Below, in pieces: positions 7,956-16,596 of a DNA stretch of 64,000 nt. Every line of letters starts with the position of its first letter. Positions within the stretch are counted from its first letter, which is position 1. Source of the DNA: Bog-473 sp963834405 (lineage in GTDB: Bacteria > Actinomycetota > Acidimicrobiia > Acidimicrobiales > RAAP-2); the NCBI GenBank assembly GCA_963834405.1, contig CAWIBX010000005.1, positions 310,001-374,000 of the forward strand, given 5' to 3'. Position numbers and translations under genes: made by a program. The notes under the pieces were generated by a model, which did not search any database, was not told where the DNA came from, and worked only from the letters and a program-made list of their open reading frames with translations.

Positions 7956-10436
7956 ATGCGAGGCCGGCTGATGCGGGGGGTATGGCTTCGGCTCCGCACC
8001 GAGTCGCGCGCCAGGTGGAAGGCGTGGGTGGCGATGGGCCTGCTTCTGGGCGTCATCGGCGGAGCCGTCCTGACCGCTGCGGCCGGCGCACGACGCACTG
8101 ACACCGCATACCCGCGCATGCTGCAGTCGGATGGAGCCCCGGACCTCCTAGTCGCCCCCAACAACACGGGACTGGACGGCTACTACAGCGCTCTCTCGCG
8201 GTTGCCAGAAGTGCGTTCCCTATCTGTGGTGCTTCTCTACGGAATCGGGCTGCCAGCTTCGGGAGGAACAGTTGACACGAATGTCCAGGTAGAAGGCAGC
8301 ACCCAGTTCTCCGGCGTGTACGGCGACAAGGTGAAGGTGCTCCAGGGGCGTTTGTTCGACCCCAACGATGCCCGAGTGGCCATGGTCGACGAACAGCTCG
8401 CCGAGCGTGACCACCTGAGACCGGGGAGCACCCTGCACCTGCTCGGGATCCCCAACGACCAGAGCGGCAATCCGGACGTTTCTCGCGCCTTTCCTATGTC
8501 GTTCCGGGTCAGCGGCATCGCCGCCTTCGACGACCAGATCGTGCCAGCCAATCGCGCGAACGGATACCCGAGGGTACTGCTGACCCCAGCCTTCTTCCGG
8601 CTGCCTGCTTACAAGGGACTACATGGGTCTGACGGAGGCGCCGTCACTCTTCGCGCCGGGGCGAACAGGTCCGCTTTCTTGCGCCAAACGAGCTCATTGG
8701 CTTCTTCCCCCCAGTTCTCGTCCAGCACCGGAGGACAGGTCTTCGTAGGAGACCTCGACGCGCAGGCGGCTGCGACCGAACGGGCGATCCAGCCCGAAGC
8801 GATTGCCCTCGCCATCTTCGCTGCCCTGGCCGGGCTGATCGCGCTGGCGGTCATGTCCCAGCTCATCGGACGCCAGGTCCTCCTCGATTCGAGCGAGCAT
8901 CCTGTTTTGAGTGCTCTCGGGATGAGCCGCCGTGACCTCGTCGTGTTGTCGCTCCTGCGAGTCGGGATCGTGACCCTTTTCGGCGCACTGGTCGCTGTGG
9001 CCGTGGCCATTGCCGCGTCTCCGTTGATGCCGATCGGACCCGCTCGTGTCGCCGAGCCCAGCCCAGGAATAGAGGTGAACCTGGCCATCCTCGGCGTCGG
9101 CTTTGTGCTCGCCTTCGTGGCACCGTTGCTCGTCGTGGTTCCAGCCGCGTGGCGGGGTGCCAGCAGGTTCGGACCCCTGGGCTCTGCCGCGTCGGGAAGC
9201 GAGGAAAACCGTTCGAGCCTTGTCCCGGCGATCGGAGCTGGACTAGGACCTCTCACGGCCTCGCTCGGGCTGCGCATGGCGCTCGATCCTGGACGGGGGC
9301 GCACCGCCGTGCCGGTGCGTAGCGCGCTGGCTGGCACGACGATCGCGGTCACGGCCTTGGTGGCCGCCTTTGTCTTCGGCGCAAGCCTGCTGCACCTTGT
9401 CGACACGCCTCGCCTGTACGGGCAGAGTTGGGACCGCCAGCTCGACCTCGGGTTCGGCTCGGTACCCGCTCAGTTCCTGAGCACCGTCGTTTCGAGCCAG
9501 GGCGACGTGGCCTCTTACGCGATGGGCAACTATGCGCCCTTCGGGACACTCGCCATTTCCGGCGTGCAAGTTCCCGCCATAGGCATCGACTCATCTGGTG
9601 GCAGCTTCCTCACCGTGCTGCAGGGAAGGGCGCCATCGGCCCCGGGGGAGATAGCGCTGGGGGCACGGACACTCGAGACACTTCACCTGCGGGTCGGAGA
9701 TACGGTCCCGGTCGCGCTTAACCGAGGAACCCGGAATATGCACATCGTCGGCGAAGCGGTCTTTGCCGCTTTCAGCAGGGGATCCTTCGATGCCACCGAT
9801 CTCGGAAACGGAGCCGCTCTCGTGGCTTCGGATCTGTCGGTGCTCGATCCGAGCACCGGATGTCCCGTGGGACCCACTTGTTACAACTTCGCCCTCGTGC
9901 GCTTCCGGGCGGGCACGAACCTGGCCGCAGCCGGAGTCAGCCTCGAGAGAGCGGTAGTCGCTGCAGGGTGTCCGGTCGGTTCCTGTCACGTCGTGGCCGA
10001 CCAGCGGCCGAGCGACATCGAGAACTACACGCGTATCCGCAACACCCCGATTGTGCTCGGAGGGCTATTGGCGCTGTTGGCCGTGGCAATGCTCACCCAC
10101 GTCCTCGTGACCGGGGTGAGAAGGCGTCGGCGCGACCTGGCCTTGCTGAAGACTCTTGGTCTGCTGCGGCGCCAGGTCTCAGCGGTGGTGGCCTGGCAGG
10201 CGACCGCCCTCACCGCCTTTGCCCTAGCCTTGGGGATTCCCCTCGGAATCGTGGCCGGTCGCCTTTCGTGGTCCTTCTTCGCCGACTCTGTTGGCGTGCC
10301 AGGAGCCGTCCAGGTGCCGCTGCTCGCTGTTCTGTTGATCATCCCGACCGCGCTTGTTTTGGCCAACGTCATAGCAGCCGCACCCGGATGGGCAGCGGGG
10401 CGCGTGCAAGTCGCCTCGGTTCTGCGAAGCGAGTGA
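7956..10436 (+). CDS. FtsX-like ABC transporter permease
   Basis: 826-aa integral membrane protein of the MacB/FtsX permease type, with two FtsX domains. An N-terminal transmembrane helix (WVAMGLLLGVIGGAVLTAAA) is followed by a large extracytoplasmic domain of about 230 residues. Three helices come next around residues 280-400 (ALAIFAALAGLIALAVMSQL and following), then a second helix and loop. The C-terminus has three more helices with the cytoplasmic signature TGVRRRRRDLALLKTLGL. Such proteins move lipids, peptides or drugs or act as mechanotransmitters, powered by a separate ATPase. No ATPase gene is adjacent, so this is an orphan permease. A homologous permease (831 aa) lies at 56.0-58.5 kb on the other strand; both end in a similar short tail (VLRSE versus LLRAE). 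The start may be ATG 7956 or 7971; neither has a strong ribosome site. Confidence 0.85.
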   Translation: MRGRLMRGVWLRLRTESRARWKAWVAMGLLLGVIGGAVLTAAAGARRTDTAYPRMLQSDGAPDLLVAPNNTGLDGYYSALSRLPEVRSLSVVLLYGIGLPASGGTVDTNVQVEGSTQFSGVYGDKVKVLQGRLFDPNDARVAMVDEQLAERDHLRPGSTLHLLGIPNDQSGNPDVSRAFPMSFRVSGIAAFDDQIVPANRANGYPRVLLTPAFFRLPAYKGLHGSDGGAVTLRAGANRSAFLRQTSSLASSPQFSSSTGGQVFVGDLDAQAAATERAIQPEAIALAIFAALAGLIALAVMSQLIGRQVLLDSSEHPVLSALGMSRRDLVVLSLLRVGIVTLFGALVAVAVAIAASPLMPIGPARVAEPSPGIEVNLAILGVGFVLAFVAPLLVVVPAAWRGASRFGPLGSAASGSEENRSSLVPAIGAGLGPLTASLGLRMALDPGRGRTAVPVRSALAGTTIAVTALVAAFVFGASLLHLVDTPRLYGQSWDRQLDLGFGSVPAQFLSTVVSSQGDVASYAMGNYAPFGTLAISGVQVPAIGIDSSGGSFLTVLQGRAPSAPGEIALGARTLETLHLRVGDTVPVALNRGTRNMHIVGEAVFAAFSRGSFDATDLGNGAALVASDLSVLDPSTGCPVGPTCYNFALVRFRAGTNLAAAGVSLERAVVAAGCPVGSCHVVADQRPSDIENYTRIRNTPIVLGGLLALLAVAMLTHVLVTGVRRRRRDLALLKTLGLLRRQVSAVVAWQATALTAFALALGIPLGIVAGRLSWSFFADSVGVPGAVQVPLLAVLLIIPTALVLANVIAAAPGWAAGRVQVASVLRSE

Positions 10437-10888
10437 GCTGCACCAACTCTCACCTCCCTGAATAGCTCATCCGGAGGGGAACTCTGTTTGACGCGTGACT
10501 GCCCACGCAACGACGCCAATTCTCCTGTCCCAGCCGAACGCCCGGCCACGGCGAACTGGCGATCTGCGCCTGGATAGGTGACCCATAACGCGCGGGCCAT
10601 TGTGCGCGGAGGGGTGCCCCCAGGGTGCCGCCGGGTGGCACCCCGTCCTGAACGGCGGTAGGAGACACCCGAACCTGCTCTCGCTGCACGACCGACCGCC
10701 GAGCAGTTGGACCTTCAGCCTCTAGATCCGACTGATGCTTTGGCGTAAAACATAGAAGACAAAGTCTGTTTTCCCGGGCTGTCGCATGCTGGGATCGGTG
10801 TCGGCGACCGAGCAGAGGTCATTAGTGCAGCGCCGGTGAGGGGTATCCATCGTGCGGGCTGTCCGCCAAGTCGAGATGGGGTGCCCCG
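10437..10888. other. Intergenic region with one hairpin
   Basis: About 450 bp without a convincing gene. It contains a perfect 7-bp inverted repeat (GGGTGCC at 10623-10629 with GGCACCC at 10637-10643), possibly a terminator-like hairpin for the permease gene although there is no T-run. The 3' part should hold the promoter of the following secreted protein; no clear -10/-35 could be assigned. Confidence 0.4.
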
Positions 10889-12448
10889 ATGAGGAACCGT
10901 CCACGTGGTTGGCAACACCTGGCACTGTCGGCTGCGGCACTGCTGCTCGTTGTAACCGCGATGTTGAGTGTGGCCGCCCCTGCGTCGGCCAGCACCGTCC
11001 AGGTGGTGCCGGGGACCTTTTTGCTTGAGGGCGTCGCCTGTCCTAGTGCCACCACCTGCGTGGCGGTGGGCTACAACTCGCTGCCCATCACCAGCGGTGG
11101 CCCGAGCACCCCCGAAGGGGTCGTGGTGCCCATCACCAAAGGCGTCCCTGGCACCCCCCAGATGGTGCCAGGGACGTTCATCCTTTCTGGCGTGGCCTGT
11201 TCCAGCGCCACCACCTGCGAGGCGGTGGGCTCCAACGGGGTGGTAGTGCCCATCACCAACGGCACTCCGGGCACCGCCAAGACGGTGCCGGGGGCGGGCT
11301 TCCTCGATGGCGTGGCCTGTCCTAGCGCCACCACCTGCGAGGCTGTGGGGGGAAACGTAGTGGTGACCATCACCAACGGCGCCCCCAACACCCCACAGGT
11401 GGTGCCGGGGGCCGGCTTCCTCGATGACGTGGCTTGTCCCAGCGCCACCACCTGCGAGGCGGTGGGGGAAACCGATTCGCTAACGGCTCCCACGGGGACC
11501 CAGGGGGTGGTGGCACCCATCACCAACGGCACCCCCGGCAGCGCCCAGGTGGTGCCGGGGACAGCGTTCCTTGGTGGCGTGGCCTGTCCGAGCGCGACCT
11601 GCGAGGCGTCGGGGGCAAACGCTTCGCTCCAAGAGGGCGTGGTCGTGTACCAGGGCATCGTGGTGCCCATCACCAATGGCACCCCGGGCACCGCCCAGGT
11701 GGTACCGATCATTGGGGGGGTGGCCTGTCCCAGCGCCTCCACCTGCGAGATAGTGGCGGGAAACATAGTGGTGCCCATCACCAACGGCACACCGGGCATC
11801 CCTCAGATGGTGTCGGGGGTCGAGAGCATTGAGCTCGGTGCACTGGCCTGTCCGATCCCCACCAAGTGCGTGGCGGTGGGGATCAACGCTTCGGGCCAGG
11901 GTGTGGGCGTGGTGGTCATAGTCCTTCGAGCGAGTTCAGCCCACGTGCCCTTGAGTGTCAGTCTGTGTCAACACGGCGGGTGGCAGAACCTGACCAACGC
12001 CCAAGGCCAGCCCTTTGGCAACCAAGGCCAGTGCATCAGCTATTTCACCCATAACCCGGTGAGCCTTGCCGACCTGGCTGGTTCGTTCTCCGGCACGACG
12101 ATCCCACCGTTCCCGTCGCACTATTGCTCACTCTTGCCCTCAGTCCTCCAATCCTTCTACGCCACCTATCCTGGAAGCGCCGCGGTGGGGGCGGTGACGC
12201 TCGGCGTTGAGGGTTGCGACATCGAGGGCGGTTACTACATCGGAACATTCTCCATCGCGACGAACGTTGGCACACTGAGTGGCAACGTCTCCGGATCAAT
12301 CACCTCCGGTTTCGAGCTGACGCTCACCGTTGTGTTGGGCACCGGGGCGTTCGCGACGACGACAGGCACCATTCACGTGAGCATTCAGGTGCTTCCCGGA
12401 GGGTCGTTCCGTGCGGAACCGATGACCGGGTCGGTTACAGTCCCGTAG
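10889..12448 (+). CDS. Secreted protein with seven tandem Cys-containing repeats
   Basis: 519 aa with a classic signal peptide (HLALSAAALLLVVTAMLSVA, cleavage probably after PASA near residue 35). Residues ~38-335 consist of seven repeats of 35-50 residues built around GVACPSATTCEAVG and PITNGTPGTAQVVPG. Each has two cysteines six apart, suggesting one disulfide per unit and a propeller- or solenoid-like extracellular structure. The C-terminal ~170 residues (from HVPLSVSLCQHGGWQNL) form a different domain with about four Cys and a beta-rich end (GNVSGSITSGFELTLTVVLG). The start ATG at 10889 directly precedes the signal sequence. No enzymatic motif is seen; surface or matrix roles are possible. 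It lies just before an IS110 copy. Confidence 0.8.
   Translation: MRNRPRGWQHLALSAAALLLVVTAMLSVAAPASASTVQVVPGTFLLEGVACPSATTCVAVGYNSLPITSGGPSTPEGVVVPITKGVPGTPQMVPGTFILSGVACSSATTCEAVGSNGVVVPITNGTPGTAKTVPGAGFLDGVACPSATTCEAVGGNVVVTITNGAPNTPQVVPGAGFLDDVACPSATTCEAVGETDSLTAPTGTQGVVAPITNGTPGSAQVVPGTAFLGGVACPSATCEASGANASLQEGVVVYQGIVVPITNGTPGTAQVVPIIGGVACPSASTCEIVAGNIVVPITNGTPGIPQMVSGVESIELGALACPIPTKCVAVGINASGQGVGVVVIVLRASSAHVPLSVSLCQHGGWQNLTNAQGQPFGNQGQCISYFTHNPVSLADLAGSFSGTTIPPFPSHYCSLLPSVLQSFYATYPGSAAVGAVTLGVEGCDIEGGYYIGTFSIATNVGTLSGNVSGSITSGFELTLTVVLGTGAFATTTGTIHVSIQVLPGGSFRAEPMTGSVTVP
11000..11895 (+). repeat. Tandem coding repeats, seven units
   Basis: Degenerate direct repeats of roughly 100-150 bp inside the secreted-protein gene, each encoding the GVACPSATTCxAVG core. 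Units are similar enough at DNA level (for example 'cccatcaccaacggcac' recurs) to allow slippage or recombination that changes copy number. Unit five has lost one residue of the core (SATCEASG), and unit seven is the most diverged (ACPIPTKC). Confidence 0.8.
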
Positions 12449-12629
12449 GCAAGGGCTAGCCAGTGGATCTGTTGCGGCCGTCCGCCTAGACACGTTTCTT
12501 CCTCGCGATTTCATATTTGTTTCCACAGGCCGAACAATGGCCAGTTGGCCTTTCAATCGGGTATCCCCATGGTGCCTGCTTGAGACTTCCTGCAGACGCT
12601 GAGCTTCATCCGTAGCGTTTAGAGGTCCT

Positions 12630-12713
12630 GGCGGGATCACTCTCGTATTGCCTGCCGCCAGCAGAGCTGGCTGGCTTTCGTACGAAGAGTGTCCCGCCCG
12701 GGCTTCGCCCCGG
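12630..12713 (+). ncRNA. Candidate IS110 bridge RNA segment upstream of the recombinase
   Basis: A long imperfect stem pairs 12630-12647 with 12681-12698 (17 pairs, two single-base bulges). Inside its loop is a perfect 5-bp hairpin (GCCAG 12657-12661 with CTGGC 12667-12671). A further CCGGG/CCCGG hairpin (12698-12702 with 12709-12713) follows directly. The block ends about 80 bp before the IS110 recombinase start. IS110-subgroup elements are known to encode a structured bridge RNA in exactly this left-end position, with internal loops that pair to target and donor DNA. Structure and position are seen; expression and guide function are inferred. The RNA probably extends beyond the bases given, and part of the second stem may compete with the first. 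Confidence 0.4.
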
Positions 12714-12795
12714 AGTGGCTCAAAAGAGGATCGAGCACGAACAGTCCGAAAGCAGGAGTGCCCTCCGCGGTTCCATCACGACCAAGGAGGTAGGC

Positions 12796-13032
12796 ATGAA
12801 TGTGGTGATCGGTGTCGATCCACACAAGGCATCGCACACGGCGGTGGCCATCGACCGAGCTGAAGACGAGCTCTCACGCGTCAGGGTCCGGGCTACACGG
12901 CGCCAGGTCGATCAGCTCCTCAACTGGGCCGAGCCGTTCGAGAAGCGCACCTGGGCCATCGAGTCGGCCGGCGGACTGGGCTACTTGTTGGCCCAGCAGC
13001 TCGTCGCCCGGGGCGAGCAGGTCCTCGATGTG
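12796..13032 (+). pseudogene. IS110-family transposase, N-terminal part (split by an IS21-type insertion)
   Basis: ATG at 12796 after AAGGAGG starts an IS110 recombinase: NVVIGVDPHKASHTAVAID gives the first acidic residue and TWAIESAGGLGYLL the second. The frame reaches GEQVLDV at 13032 and is then broken by an inserted element. Removing the element and one target-site copy joins this codon-perfectly to PPTLASRIRVLATGRS at 15814. The gene is thus a host IS that became a target for another IS. It is a different lineage from the copy at the window start. Confidence 0.9.
13026..13032. repeat. Left target-site duplication of the IS21-type element
   Basis: CGATGTG directly left of the inserted element, identical to 15807-15813 on the right. 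Its place inside the IS110 coding sequence confirms insertion and defines the exact left end. Confidence 0.85.
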
Positions 13033-13324
13033 TGAGCATTCCGATGAATCCGTACACCAGTTCCGACGTTTTCGTACACGTCCGGCGCACCGGTGGTCGG
13101 AGGCCGCATAGCGGCCGACGGCAGGTTCTGGCTATCCCCTGACGTTCACCTCCTTGATGGTCTCGGGCGGGCAGTCTGTCATGGTCGGCACGACCGTGGC
13201 GCTTGTCGCCGCGGAGGCGTTGACCCACGACGATGGGCGGGTGTCAGGGTTCAGCCACCTCGGTTCGTGGCCTCCTGGGGCCACACAGAAGGAGGCGTTT
13301 GGCGCGATCGGTGCCCCATGGCCG

Positions 13325-14116
13325 TCATGAGTGCTTCTGGGGAGGTTGGCGACGAGGCTTGGCGGCATCGGAAGCCGTGTCCTCCGCGGCCGCAGCGGGA
13401 CGCCGGAGGGACTCTCCGTGGAGCTCGATGCGATGCACCTTCTCGAGCAGGCGGTCGAGCACCGCGTCGGCGATCGTCGCGTCGCCCAGCGCTTCGTGCC
13501 AGTGTTCGACTGGCAGCTGTGAGGTGACGATGGTCGAGCGCAGCCCGCTGCGGTCCTCGATGACCTCGAGCAGATCGGCTGCCTGGTCCGGGACGAGTGG
13601 CCTGAGCAAGAAGTCATCGACCACCAAGACGCCGACCCGTGTCCACGCCGCCATCAGGCGGGCCAGGCGCCCGTCGGCGCGGGCGATGGTGATCTCGTCG
13701 AACAGACGCGGAGCACGCACGTAGAGGGCACTGTGCCCCCGGCGGATCGCCGCGTGCGCCAATGCGCACCCCACGTAGGTCTTGCCGACACCGGTCGGGC
13801 CCACGATCACCACTGACTGGTGATGCTCGACGTAATGGGCGTCGGCCAACGAGAGGATCTGGGCGCGGTCGAGACCGCGTGGGCGGCGGAAGTCGATGTC
13901 TTCGACGGTGGCGGCGATTTTGAGCTTGGCCGCCTTGAGGTGCCGGGCCATGCGGCGGTTCTCCCGGCTCATGAGCTCCTTGTCGACGAGCAGGCCCAGG
14001 CGCTCTTCGAAGCCGAGCCCCTCGTAGTCGCGATGGCCGCGCTGTTCGGCCAGGCCCTCGGCCATGGCAATCAGGTTGAGAGCGAGCAGGCCTTCGGTGG
14101 TGGGTCCGGTGAGCAT
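13325..14116 (-). CDS. istB: IS21-family ATPase helper protein IstB
   Basis: 263-aa AAA+ ATPase that partners the IstA transposase, selecting target DNA and stimulating strand transfer. Walker A is GPTGVGKTYVG near residue 105 and Walker B VLVVDDFLL near 170. An N-terminal helical domain (LNLIAMAEGLAEQ) contacts DNA or transposase. The start ATG at 14116 follows AAAGGAGA. It lies 14 bp downstream of istA, the usual operon order and spacing. The protein is full length for the family, with a slightly extended Ala/Arg-rich tail. Confidence 0.93.
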   Translation of the reverse strand: MLTGPTTEGLLALNLIAMAEGLAEQRGHRDYEGLGFEERLGLLVDKELMSRENRRMARHLKAAKLKIAATVEDIDFRRPRGLDRAQILSLADAHYVEHHQSVVIVGPTGVGKTYVGCALAHAAIRRGHSALYVRAPRLFDEITIARADGRLARLMAAWTRVGVLVVDDFLLRPLVPDQAADLLEVIEDRSGLRSTIVTSQLPVEHWHEALGDATIADAVLDRLLEKVHRIELHGESLRRPAAAAEDTASDAAKPRRQPPQKHS

Positions 14117-14130
14117 GGTGGATCTCCTTT

Positions 14131-15672
14131 TCAGCGGTAGTAGGTGCCACCGCGGACGTTGCGGTGATGGGGATGAGCGACGATGGGGCGGACGTCGGGC
14201 AGCGGCTGGCGGTCGAGGTTGTGGGCCAGGATCGACTGCACCGAGCGATAGGAGTAGGCGCCGAGCGCGAGCGCCCGGGCACAGGCCGCCTCACAACGAT
14301 CGGTGCCGTGACGCGCCCCGAGGCGGATGATCCCGAGCGCGGCCCGGTAGCCCTGCTCGGGGTGCCGGCGGCGCTCCAAGATGCCCGCCACCAGTGCGGC
14401 CGTCGAAGGGCCGGTCGTCTCTGCCCAGGTCACGATGCGCGACGGGGTCCACTCGGCGTGGCGTCGATGGGCCTCTGGCATGTGGGCGGGGTCGGTGCTG
14501 TAGGCGAAGCGCACGAAGCTGCGCACGTGCGAGGCCACGCGCCGCGACTTGTAGAACACCTCGACGGTGGAGTCGGCGACGCGGGTGTAGACCTCGGAGC
14601 GGGCCAGCTGGTAGGGCACCGAGTAGTAGTGCTTGTCGATCTCCACGTGGTAGTCGATGTTGACCTTGGCCTTCTTCCAGGTGGCGAAGCCGTAGCGCAC
14701 CGGGGGTAGGGGGCGAAGGGCGGGATGGTCGAGCGCCAAGAAGAGCTCTTTGCGCGAGCCGTCCATCTTCTTGAACGGCCGGGCGTTGATGGATTCCAGG
14801 CAGTGAGCGATCGCGACGTTCGCCTGGGCCAGCGAGGTGAAGCGACGGTTGCGCAGCACGGCGATGATCCAGCGCTCGGCCATGAGCACCGCGGCTTCGG
14901 CCTTGGCCTTGTCCCGCGGCTTGTAGGGCCGGGCCGGGACGATGGCCATGGAATAGTGCTCGGCGAACTCCTGGTAGGTGGCGTTGATGTCGGGCTCGTA
15001 GCGGCTGGCCCGGGTGACCGCCGAGCGCAGGTTGTCGGGCACGCAGATCTCGGGGGCGCCGCCGAAGAACTCGAGCGCGTGCACGTTGCCTGCCACCCAG
15101 TGGACGAGCTCTTGGGAGCGCAGCGCCTCGGCGTAGGTGTAGCTCGAGGCACCGAGACATGCCACGAACAGCTCGGCCTCGAAGACACGCGCCCCGGTGT
15201 CGGGGTCATAGATCGGGATGCGCATGCCCGGGAAGTCGACGAACATCTTCTCGCCGGCTCGATGGTGCTGACGCATGACGACGTCGACCTTCTTGCGCCA
15301 GGCCAGGTAGAGGTTGCAGAACTGGCTGTAACCCAGGCCGCCGGGGTGGACCTCGCGGTACTCGAGCCAGAGCAGCTGGAGGGTGACCCCCTTGCGTTTG
15401 AGCTCGGTGTGGACGTGGCCCCAGTCGGGCAGTGGACGGCGCACGCTCGACGGGGCCACCGGCGGGAACAGCATCGCCTCGAGCGCGGCGTCGTCCATGT
15501 CGTCTGGCAGCGGCCAGCTGAGCCCGGCCGCCTTGGCCCGCCCCAGGTGCTCGGAGAGGGTGGCGACCGGGATCCCGGTCGAGGCGCTGACCTGGCGGCG
15601 GCTCAGGTGCTCGCCATGGGTCAGCCGCAGGATGTCTCGGATCTTGCGCATGGCCGTGCGGGGTCTGGGCAC
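14131..15672 (-). CDS. istA: IS21-family transposase IstA
   Basis: About 513-aa DDE transposase. The N-terminal helix-turn-helix (HGEHLSRRQVSASTGIPVA) should bind the multiple end repeats. The catalytic core carries MFVDFPGM (first Asp), ICVPDNLRSAV (second Asp) and KAKAEAAV (Glu). The C-terminal Mu-type beta-barrel region contains HYYSVPYQL. GTG at 15672 is preferred, five bases after AAGGAGG; an upstream TTG (15687) is possible. It is intact and followed by istB. Confidence 0.93.
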   Translation of the reverse strand: MPRPRTAMRKIRDILRLTHGEHLSRRQVSASTGIPVATLSEHLGRAKAAGLSWPLPDDMDDAALEAMLFPPVAPSSVRRPLPDWGHVHTELKRKGVTLQLLWLEYREVHPGGLGYSQFCNLYLAWRKKVDVVMRQHHRAGEKMFVDFPGMRIPIYDPDTGARVFEAELFVACLGASSYTYAEALRSQELVHWVAGNVHALEFFGGAPEICVPDNLRSAVTRASRYEPDINATYQEFAEHYSMAIVPARPYKPRDKAKAEAAVLMAERWIIAVLRNRRFTSLAQANVAIAHCLESINARPFKKMDGSRKELFLALDHPALRPLPPVRYGFATWKKAKVNIDYHVEIDKHYYSVPYQLARSEVYTRVADSTVEVFYKSRRVASHVRSFVRFAYSTDPAHMPEAHRRHAEWTPSRIVTWAETTGPSTAALVAGILERRRHPEQGYRAALGIIRLGARHGTDRCEAACARALALGAYSYRSVQSILAHNLDRQPLPDVRPIVAHPHHRNVRGGTYYR

Positions 15673-15756
15673 CCGGTCCTCCTTCAAACGGACGTTTTGT
15701 CCGAAGGAGGGTGGGCCTACCTCACCTCACGCCAGCCCTATTGCAGCCTCCTTGTA

Positions 15757-15806
15757 GGTGTACGGATTCGATCGGAATCGGTGTACGGAAACGATCGGAA
15801 TCCGCA
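15757..15806. repeat. Right-end tandem and terminal repeats of the IS21 element
   Basis: Two nearly identical 23-bp copies (each beginning GGTGTACGGA and ending ATCGGAATC) stand head to tail, the outer one running into the terminal TCCGCA. They are probable IstA binding sites. Confidence 0.75.
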
Positions 15807-15813
15807 CGATGTG
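15807..15813. repeat. Right target-site duplication of the IS21-type element
   Basis: CGATGTG, identical to 13026-13032. It marks the right boundary and lets the IS110 reading frame be rejoined. Confidence 0.85.
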
Positions 15814-16596
15814 CCGCCCACTCTGGCTTCGCGCATTCGGGTGCTGGCCACGGGGCGTTCCAACAAGAACGACCCCAACGACGCCCTGTCGGTCGCCATC
15901 GCGGCCTTTCGGGCTCCGAACCTGCGCAGCGTCGAGGCGGCTGACCACTCCGAGGTCCTACGGCTCCTGGCCAAGCGCAACGGGGATCTCGGCAGTCATC
16001 GCACCCGGGTGGTCTGTCGGCTCCATGGACTCTTGGCCGAGCTGGTTCCGGGCGGAATTGCCAAGGAACTCTACGTTTCCGATGCCGAGCGCCTGATGAA
16101 AGGCATCACCCCGCAGACTCCGGCAGAGCAGGTTCGCTACGACCTTGCCCTCGAGCTGCTCGACGATGTGCGCCGGCTCGACGCCCAGACCAAGGAGTCG
16201 CACCGCCGGATCCGTGTCGCCGTCTAGGCGTCGGGCACCTCGCTCACCGAGCTCTATGGGGTGGGTCCGATCATCGCCGGTCAGCTGATCGGCTACACCG
16301 GCTACGTCCGCCGCTTTGCCAACCGCGACGTCTACGCGTCCTATAACGGCACGGCACCAATCGAACTGTCCTCAGCCGGTCGCGTCGTGCACCGCCTGTC
16401 GCGGCGCGGGAATCGACAGCTCAACCACGCCATCCATATGGCCGCCATCTCTCAGATCCGTCAGAAGGACTCAGCGGGTCGCGCCTACTTCGAACGCAAG
16501 GTCGCCGAGGGCAAGACGAAGAAGGAAGCGGTCCGCTCGCTGAAGCGCCAGGTCAGCAACGCCGTCTACCGCCAGCTCGTCCTCGACGCCCGATAA
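15814..16596 (+). pseudogene. IS110-family transposase, C-terminal part, with an additional amber codon
   Basis: Continuation of the IS110 recombinase from 12796. NKNDPNDALSV holds the third acidic motif, then a helical linker (RLHGLLAELVPGGIAKELY) leads to the C-terminal domain (ELYGVGPIIAGQLIGYTG, YNGTAPIELSSAGR) containing the catalytic-serine region. A TAG at 16225-16227 interrupts the frame (RVAV*ASGTSL). The remaining 123 codons are open to TAA at 16596. So this copy carries two lesions: the IS21 insertion and a nonsense codon. The right end of the IS was not located; non-coding sequence follows. Confidence 0.88.

Larger units (their letters stand above)
13033..15806 (-). mobile_element. 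Complete IS21-family insertion sequence (2,774 bp)
   Basis: The element is bounded by CGATGTG duplications and begins TG and ends CA. The outer ends match as imperfect inverted repeats (13033-13058 against the complement of 15780-15806; both contain ATTCCGAT and CCGTACACC). As in other IS21 elements the ends carry multiple repeats. On the right a 23-bp unit is tandemly doubled (15757-15779 and 15780-15802), and on the left a second degenerate copy lies at about 13059-13080. Inside are istA and istB in order on the minus strand, both intact. It could therefore still be mobile. Confidence 0.9.

Noticed and set aside
538..16227. TAG reassigned to an amino acid
   Set aside because: recA and other intact genes end in TAG at their expected C-termini; only two dead IS genes carry internal TAG.
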